Source: Cyclostephanos tholiformis
Lineage: Eukaryota; Bacillariophyta; Thalassiosirophyceae; Thalassiosirales; Thalassiosiraceae
Direction: 5' to 3'
DNA: 12,479 nt
Assembly: GCA_036939975.1 (NCBI GenBank)
Contig: JALLPB010003008.1
Span: 1-12,479 of the forward strand
A program made the translations under genes and the position numbers. Shown piece by piece: positions 7,811-12,479 of the stretch. Under the pieces are notes generated by a model. That model had not been told where the DNA came from. It was given only the letters and a program-made list of their open reading frames with translations, and did no database searches. Numbering within the stretch: position 1 is the first letter of the stretch; every line of letters begins with the position of its first letter.

Positions 7811-8219
7811 TTAGGTGGGTGCTTGTGGTGTGTCTATTTCTGCATTCCCGGCATGTTCTTGTTGATGTTTGCATATGACACATTTCCATTGTCCATCCTC
7901 GGAATCAGGAAACCTAGCCAGGGATAAATCAGTGTGATTGGTGTAACGACAATTTGGACACTTCCACACGGTGGATATGAGTGACGGTGCTTCACTTCCA
8001 GAAGCATGGGGGGGACAACCTATTTTGGGATTGGGATCCATCTTTGTTGAAGAGATGCCAAAATAGGAGCTCTGCAGCTGTGCTCCCCGATACAGCTCGA
8101 GCACTCACCAAGTGGCATTTTGGGGCTTTGCTTGAAGCCACCAAAATGCTCCATTGGGAGATGTAACTCGTGTTGTATCCACCCGGAGGCATGGTCATCA
8201 CATTTGCCATCAATTGCAT
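7811..8219 (-). pseudogene. Zinc-ribbon protein candidate split over two frames
   Basis: On the minus strand an ATG at 8217-8219 opens a 75-codon frame (MQLMANVMTMPPGGYNTSY onward) ending at 7992. A second frame, open from 8104 to 7811 but starting only at GTG, carries the recognisable part: VWKCPNCRYTNHTD and later DGQWKCVICKHQQEH. This is two W-K-C-x2-C knuckles, C49-x2-C52 and C75-x2-C78, 22 residues apart, as in a small four-cysteine zinc ribbon. The overlap suggests one gene with a frameshift around 8040, or two exons; a GTGAGT donor-like sequence lies at about 8102-8107 on this strand, but the nearest acceptor-like AG is very close. I do not recognise the family and cannot say whether the ribbon binds nucleic acid or protein. 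A stem-loop (8115-8149) lies inside the upstream frame. Confidence 0.4.
8115..8149. repeat. Near-perfect 14-bp stem-loop
   Basis: GCATTTTGG (8115-8123) pairs with CCAAAATGC (8141-8149), and inside it GGCTT (8124-8128) pairs with AAGCC (8135-8139). The loop is TGCTTG and a single A (8140) is bulged. It falls in the N-terminal frame of the zinc-ribbon candidate, so it could be chance or a constraint on that transcript. Confidence 0.7.
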
Positions 8220-8526
8220 TACATTTTATTACATCGTAGATTGTAGAATAATTTAATTTATTACTCTACCATTTTATTGTTTCCACTGAATCACTTCAAC
8301 AACACCTCATCTTTGTTGTGTTTGTGCTGGATTGCACGTAAGTATTAAATTCGCTCTGCTGGAGGGGGTGGAAGCTCACCATGGTGGGGATGGTTGTGTT
8401 GTCTGTTGTGTTGACGTTTCAATACCAATTCCTATGTGAAAAAGCTATTGGGTTGGAGTTTTTTGTTCCCGCCCTAACCCCCAAAGGGGTAAAGCTGTTA
8501 AGTGTATTGTACTCACACCATCAGAA
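8220..8526. other. No gene seen
   Basis: AT-rich sequence between the zinc-ribbon candidate and the long hairpin. A 68-codon plus frame starting at 8381 runs through the hairpin and has no motif, so I do not call it. A short inverted pair (ACCCC/GGGGT, around 8479-8491) is present. Confidence 0.5.
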
Positions 8527-8609
8527 TTGGTTTCGATGGGTGCAAAGCATAATTGTTTCTCACTTGAAAATTGTGAGAAACAATTAAGCTTAGCACCATC
8601 CGAAACCAA
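8527..8609. repeat. Long hairpin with 37-base arms and 9-base loop
   Basis: Left arm 8527-8563 begins TTGGTTTCG and ends AATTGTTTCTCAC. Right arm 8573-8609 begins GTGAGAAACAATT and ends CGAAACCAA. The 13 pairs next to the loop (TTGAAAATT) and the 9 outermost pairs are perfect; the middle has about four mismatches, or a one-base offset in the ATGGG/CCATC part. No terminal duplication of flanking bases is obvious. It could be a small MITE, a microRNA-like precursor, or an inverted repeat left by replication slippage. The sequence alone does not decide. Confidence 0.85.
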
Positions 8610-8763
8610 AAAAAACATATTTATGTCTACACACATGTAGGAGCCAGCATGAGATTTTCACCTCCTCTTACTATATAGCTAGGAATTAATCCAAAATTTG
8701 AGCAAATGACTTAGATAAGCCAAAAGAAAACTATTGTTATCACCTAGAAAAATTGTTAAATAA

Positions 8764-9264
8764 GCTAACCGAGGGGCATTGCAGTACAAGGATTTCATGC
8801 CCCATCAAATTCATCTTGGAATCAGAATTCTGATGTCCCCCCTCATCCCCCCAATTGAAGACAATGATGACAACACAATCCCCTCTCATAATGGTCCCCT
8901 CTTTAGCCAATGTTGTTGCCAACTTGGCTTGGCAATGATGACAACCGATAACATCCCTTACCCCTCATCCCCACTCTTCCACGATGGAGATGGCACGATC
9001 TCCCCTCCTGCAATCGTCAATGTTTTCCTCCCCCACCCCCTGCTCTCAGCCACATCATCTTCAATATGACATGGTGACCACGGCAATGAGGACGTCCCTA
9101 TCTCTCCCTCAATCCACCCTTTAACCCCAATGATGCATGCAGGTGTGGTGCTCGATGACGATGACAATGATGGTAATGACCCCCTCAACCCAGAGGCAAA
9201 GGGGGAGGCTGGAGAAAGGCGTTTGGGTGCAGTGGTGAAGACTGGTGGTGGTGGGGGAACATGA
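8764..9264 (+). pseudogene. Acidic Asp/Asn- and Pro-rich reading frame with one TGA
   Basis: After a TAA at 8761-8763 one plus-strand frame stays open to TGA at 9265-9267, except for TGA at 9067-9069. There is no ATG before the codon at 8797, and an internal ATG pair sits at 9130. The protein alternates acidic and proline patches: PPIEDNDDNTIP, TTDNIPYPSSP, HDGDGTISPP, GNEDVPISPSIHP and DDDDNDGNDPLNP, roughly 47-88 bases apart, as if from a degenerate repeat. The end is KTGGGGGT. I recognise no family. Asp-rich, Pro-rich repeats occur in calcium-binding and wall-associated proteins of algae, but that is only an analogy. The antisense strand (8958-9188) is also open because of the biased base use. 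It may be a decayed gene or merely low-complexity DNA. Confidence 0.3.
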
Positions 9265-9297
9265 TGAAGGTGGTGGTGGTGGCATCACGGGGGGGGA
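9244..9297 (+). repeat. G-rich GGT microsatellite
   Basis: GGTGGTGGTGGGGG (9244-9257), GGTGGTGGTGGTGG (9269-9282) and a run of eight G (about 9289-9296) lie close together on the plus strand. The pattern could form a weak G-quadruplex and overlaps the end of the acidic frame. Confidence 0.75.
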
Positions 9298-9573
9298 GAG
9301 TCTTCTCTCATCTTATGATTAGCGGTCTAAAAAAACACCCTATTTGATGAATTCAGCTAGTGCACAAAGGAAAATGTAGAATAACATAACTCGCTGGGTA
9401 TTAGTTGTATCTTAAATATTATTATATCTGCAAATAGAGCTTGCAAAGAGCTTTCCAATGGTATATGGTTTGCCTAAGTAGAAAATTACCATAAATAGGT
9501 CCTATGACAGGGTCAAAGATTATATTGAAGTTACAAAATGTGGCCAAAAAAGTACTGAAATGCCCCGACTCAA
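9268..9573. other. No gene seen
   Basis: Beyond the G-rich microsatellite this is AT-rich. A 119-codon minus frame (9422-9781) crosses it but is the shadow of the cysteine-rich fragment at 9574-9777 and shows no motif of its own. Confidence 0.5.
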
Positions 9574-9777
9574 TCACTCCATCATTTCCAACCTTTGAAT
9601 GTGCTCTGGGAAGCAATTGTAGCAAAGCCAACTCCCTGGTTGACATGTGCAATAGGTTCTGATCTTTTTTCCACACCGATGCCTGCACATGTACTGCTGG
9701 TGCCTCGACACTGCAGTACAAATCCACTGACAATTTCTGAAAGCTTTTGCATGGGGGGGTGCGGTCATCAATTGATC
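9574..9777 (-). pseudogene. C-terminal cysteine-rich tail of a piggyBac-type transposase
   Basis: The minus-strand frame lies between TGA at 9778-9780 and its own TGA at 9574-9576, with an ATG at 9766-9768. It reads MTAPPHAKAFRNC, then QQYMCRHRCGKKIRTYCTC, then PGSWLCYNCFPEHIQRL. The spacing is C-x3-C-x7-C-x-C-x6-C-x2-C-x3-H. This matches the zinc-binding cross-brace that ends piggyBac-like (DDE_Tnp_1_7) transposases, where it binds the element ends. The catalytic DDD domain should lie upstream on this strand (above 9780), but stops appear at once (TGA, then TAA) and no piggyBac core motif is visible up to about 10440. So only the last 65 or so residues survive. The assignment rests on the cysteine pattern and the RTYC/LCxxCF context; another zinc-finger gene fragment is possible. 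Confidence 0.55.
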
Positions 9778-9780
9778 TCA

Positions 9781-10818
9781 TTATGTTTATTACTGAGTGA
9801 AGGGACAGGGGAATGCATGTAGCTCATGGGACCATTGTGAAGAAAGTATGCATTTTTGAGGAATACGTATTTGGAAAAAAAATCAAATGTGATGGTTGCT
9901 CTAACATTTTGCTTCAATGGAGCCAAATCATGGCAGATGGCAGCTGGGGTGGTTTGAAGAACAGCATTGTATGGCAGACAATGATAAATGGGAAAACTCA
10001 TTTATCAGGATTCCCCCAAAATTGGATTGCAACAAATTCAAGGTGATTCTCAAATTGGAGAGTATTTAATATGAATGACTGCTATGTCATATTCCACCAC
10101 ATGCTAGGAAATTTCTCACAATGGTATGACAGTGCTAATACAGTATCAGTCATGTAAACTGACAAGAATGACCCAAGAGTAGAGAGAATTTTGAGGGAAG
10201 TTTTGAGTTCATTAAACCATTGTTTTGGATTGCCTTGACAATGTTGTCATACATCTTGTAAATCTCTATATGTACATTTCGATGCTCATCAGTGATTTGC
10301 TTTATTTTGCTGTGTCACCTGCATTCTCGACATGGAGTACGTTGCTTTTATCTCCTCCACATTACTTGTGTATGGGGATTTTGATTGTGGGCTCAGCCTC
10401 ACTCCAAATCAGTTTTTGTTGTTCTTCTTATTTTTGGCCAACTCCCATCATGCTAATCTATTTCATTATGTTGAAGCTAACACATTATTCCATTATCATG
10501 CAGCTGGATTATAATATTGGTTTCCGAGCTAATTACATAGATTATGGTCATTGATTTCATTCTTGCTTCCATCTCCTCTTGACCTTGGTCTATCCCTTAC
10601 TTGCACTAGAGATAATGTGAGGCTGGGAGGTACACCCATGTTTTTCTTTTAACTTGTCCTCATGTTCCAATTTCAGCATATATCCTGCCAGAAACGTACT
10701 GTTTACTGGGAATGTGGAATGTCTGAATTTGGTTTCTTCCCTATCCCACATGACTCAGGAATTTCTGCCCTGAGTATTTTCCAAGACACACCTGGTAGGA
10801 ATTTTGCATGTTTCCTAA
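9781..10818. other. About 1 kb without a supportable gene
   Basis: A 77-codon plus frame from ATG 9813 to 10046 (contains KIKCDGCSNILLQWSQ and MADGSWGGLKNS) is the most protein-like item but has no known motif. A 109-codon frame at 10225-10554 is hydrophobic with AT-driven composition and no recognisable membrane protein pattern. The region around 10662-10818 is an open frame (MFQFQHISCQKRTVYW) leading into the silaffin-like relic and might be an upstream exon, but this is unproven. Confidence 0.4.
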
Positions 10819-11221
10819 CACAGGCTCGCATTCATACCAGCAATGACACCTCTAACAATGTCTGCTCCCACAACATCTTCAACAGCTTCCTCCAAGCCAA
10901 CAACTTTAAGTCCGTCAGTTGCACCTTCATCATCCCCAACAAGAATTGTAACAGACTTGCCTTTCCACATGAGTATATCTTGTGTTCAAAATGGAACATT
11001 GCAACTGACAATGTATTAATGTCAAAGCACCCAAATCTTGAGAATCCACTAAGTCTAGGAGCTCTGCAAAGATGTCTTTGGAGCCAGGTCAATGCATGTC
11101 AAAGTCAACCAAGTCTATGGAATCCACTAAGTCTAGGAGCTCTGCAAAGAGGTCTTTGAGATCAGGTCAATACATGTCAAAGTCAACCAAGACTATGAAA
11201 TCCAACAAATCTAAGCTTTAG
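10819..11221 (+). pseudogene. Decayed silaffin-like protein: Thr/Ser/Pro segment plus Ser/Lys tail
   Basis: Two plus-strand frames together read as one protein end. Frame one (10819-11016, TAA at 11017-11019) contains MTPLTMSAPTTSSTASSKPT, then LSPSVAPSSSPTRIVTDLP. Frame two (11042-11218, TAG at 11219-11221, preceded by TGA at 11039-11041) contains ESTKSRSSAKMSLEPGQ, MSKSTKSMESTKSRSSAK and MSKSTKTMKSNKSKL. Thr/Ser/Pro-rich linkers followed by SKS/KSS-type tails are typical of secreted wall or silica-associated proteins of diatoms, whose Lys and Ser residues are heavily modified. That is family knowledge; a function in silica deposition here is inference. The 165-codon frame at 10662-11159 is a third frame of the same DNA and gives no such composition past 10830. 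The frame change plus the TGA suggest a broken gene, although an intron between about 11000 and 11040 could also join the two parts. No signal peptide was found. Confidence 0.5.
11042..11221 (+). repeat. 78-bp (26-codon) tandem repeat, about 2.3 copies
   Basis: Copy 1 starts at 11042 and copy 2 at 11120, both with GAATCCACTAAGTCTAGGAG. A truncated third (AAATCCAACAAATCTAAG) starts near 11198 and runs into the TAG. The two full copies differ at only a few positions, and 78 is a multiple of three, so the repeat keeps the Ser/Lys frame. Recent duplication within a coding region is the simplest reading. Confidence 0.9.
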
Positions 11222-11565
11222 AGTATTCTCATTAGTGTGACCTCTGTCACACCCAATAGTTTGAATTCCCGAGTTTTTATAATGAGCAAAAATTGGCCAC
11301 TAGTTCCCGGAAATATGCAGTAGGCCCAACAGATTTGTTTAGGTTTTCTCGCTTTTTTTCTTGTATTATAAATACTCTGGAATTCTAACTAATGGGTGTA
11401 TTATTGATCCCGAGGAAGCAGTGCCACCTCGGTCCCTGGGGATTTCAAAAAAAATCTTTTTTTTTCTTCCGCTAACCCGGCGTGCCTGCGCCAAATTCCT
11501 GTCCCCAAAAAAGAGGAATGAAAATAGGAATGTACAGTCTAGATACAAAGAATGCTGCTGATTGA
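11222..11565. other. No gene seen; short inverted repeat and a GCGCCAAA site
   Basis: CCGAGG (11410-11415) and CCTCGG (11427-11432) form a 6-bp stem with an 11-base loop. GCGCCAAA (11488-11495) matches the E2F-type TTTGGCGC sequence on the minus strand. A T run (about 11456-11465) lies between. Either could be regulatory for the downstream frame, but a single match of this length is weak evidence. Open frames at 11361-11561 and 11366-11548 show no motif. Confidence 0.35.
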
Positions 11566-11922
11566 TTATTCAATTTTCTAAAAAGAGACTACAGGTTTAA
11601 GAACATGCTCATTATGAATTACTTGCTGGACCATCTTGACGTGTCAGAATCAGTCATGGTATATCCCACCCTGCCAGATGACTTCTTTGACTATGAGTCA
11701 TTCCTTCACATGTTTTATAGCAACTTCAAAAGCAAAGTAAAGCAGCACCTCATCTTCAGTTGTAATTACAATTCAAACAGAGTTGGAAATAAAATTAATG
11801 TGGAGCTATGGGAGAGCAATCTTGACATTCATCCAATAACAATCCAAAATGCATCAAATCCGGATTTTTTGGAAGGACTGAAAATTATGCAAAGAGTAGT
11901 AAAGGGCTTTGCAAGGCTATAA
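11566..11922 (+). CDS. Hypothetical protein or exon, family not recognised
   Basis: The frame is open from 11566 (after TGA 11563-11565) and has an ATG at 11605, giving 105 residues to TAA at 11920-11922. It reads MLIMNYLLDHLDVSESVMVY, then LPDDFFDYESFLHMFYSNF, and ends MQRVVKGFARL. Composition is that of an ordinary soluble globular protein, with no transmembrane segment, cysteine cluster or repeat. I recognise no domain. The codons upstream of the ATG (KRDYRFKN) also look protein-like, so it may be an internal exon of a larger gene. The antisense frame at 11885-12157 overlaps its end and is not supported. Confidence 0.35.
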   Translation, partial: LFNFLKRDYRFKNMLIMNYLLDHLDVSESVMVYPTLPDDFFDYESFLHMFYSNFKSKVKQHLIFSCNYNSNRVGNKINVELWESNLDIHPITIQNASNPDFLEGLKIMQRVVKGFARL

Positions 11923-12479
11923 CAATGAACAGGCCCTCTGACATTGAAGGTATAAAGCTGAATATCTTAGGGAGATTCAGCCGCCATCTATCAACATCTA
12001 CGAATGTGTGGAGTTGCATACAAAATACAAGCCTATAGTTTCTATCATCAGAAGTAGCACCATGCCCCATATCACCTTCGGATTGTGCTAAATGGGGCAT
12101 TTTCAATGCATAATGGGACATCAAGTCCAATAATGGCTTCAAAGTACGTACTTTCACCTACTTATGCATGTGAAACAAAAAAAATGTCCTAAGTTTCCTA
12201 TTTTGCATCATCTGCCTATGTCCCCGAGAGAAAATCTATAGGATACATCTTATTATTGACAAAAATATCAATTTTTTCATCATCTTTCTCTTTCGTTTTT
12301 TTGTGTAAAAAAATCCTATACTTGTAGCACATAAATATTTAACAATTTGGACATTCTCATCTTTCTTAATCGATTTGCTTCCCAAGAACACCGTGGAAGA
12401 TACCATCTTTTTTTCATATGAAAACCCAATGTATGTAGGAGTGAATTTTTGAAAGAAAAAATCGGAGTCTATCTTTGAT
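11923..12479. other. AT-rich right end, no gene; one 9-bp inverted repeat
   Basis: ATGCCCCAT (12062-12070) and ATGGGGCAT (12092-12100) are exact inverse complements with a 21-base loop. From about 12170 the sequence is dominated by A and T runs. A 90-codon minus frame (11885-12157) spans the hairpin and has no motif. Nothing else is recognisable. Confidence 0.5.

Noticed and set aside
9813..10046. 77-codon plus-strand gene with a CDGC knuckle
   Set aside because: A single CxxC and an ATG are not enough, and I found no second cysteine pair or recognisable neighbour.
10225..10554. Multi-pass membrane protein on the plus strand
   Set aside because: Hydrophobicity comes from T-rich DNA; there is no conserved motif and the flanks show no continuing exon.
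2984..11041. Alternative genetic code with UGA as an amino acid
   Set aside because: The transposase spells tryptophan with TGG throughout and has no internal TGA, and the relics also show frame changes and deletions, so decay explains the TGAs better.

Overview
This window looks like a gene-poor, transposon-littered stretch of a eukaryotic nuclear genome. A stramenopile alga, most likely a diatom, is my best guess (inference, about 0.6). Four things point there: a Thr/Ser/Pro-rich segment followed by a Ser/Lys-rich tail, as in diatom silaffin-like wall proteins; a pectin acetylesterase/NOTUM-type fragment; a retrotransposon Gag-like zinc motif of the kind seen in stramenopile elements; and a Mutator-like (MULE) transposase next to a Ulp1/SENP protease relic. 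Nothing bacterial is visible: no operons and no ribosome-binding-site logic.

Layout, left to right. 1-726 (minus) is a Gag-like coding relic that changes frame at least four times. 727-2980 holds no supportable gene. 2984-3427 (plus) is an unrecognised decayed frame with one TGA. 3481-3646 is an AT-rich decamer repeat whose two halves are inverted. 3629-4198 (plus) is an N-terminal pectin acetylesterase fragment, also cut by a TGA. 4211-4419 is a cluster of six copies of a 17-base motif. 4675-5175 (minus) is a broken Ulp1-type cysteine protease, and 5280-6860 (plus) is a long, clean MULE transposase reading frame pointing away from it. 6967-7230 is a second, unrelated short-repeat array. 7811-8219 (minus) is a two-frame zinc-ribbon gene candidate. 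8527-8609 is a strong 37-bp-arm hairpin. 8764-9264 (plus) is an acidic Asp/Pro-rich frame split by one TGA. 9574-9777 (minus) is the cysteine-rich tail of a piggyBac-type transposase. 10819-11221 (plus) is a decayed silaffin-like gene with a 78-bp tandem repeat. 11566-11922 (plus) is an unrecognised open frame. The remaining sequence is AT-rich and featureless.

The centre is the most interesting part. A divergent Ulp1-MULE pair lies between two arrays of different short direct repeats, which resembles a Ulp1-carrying Mutator-like element with subterminal repeats. Only the transposase frame is intact, and it seems to lack its N-terminal DNA-binding part. I could not find convincing terminal inverted repeats or a target-site duplication by eye, so the element boundaries are unproven. 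Most other coding traces are relics, and six of the eight in-frame interruptions I could place are TGA.
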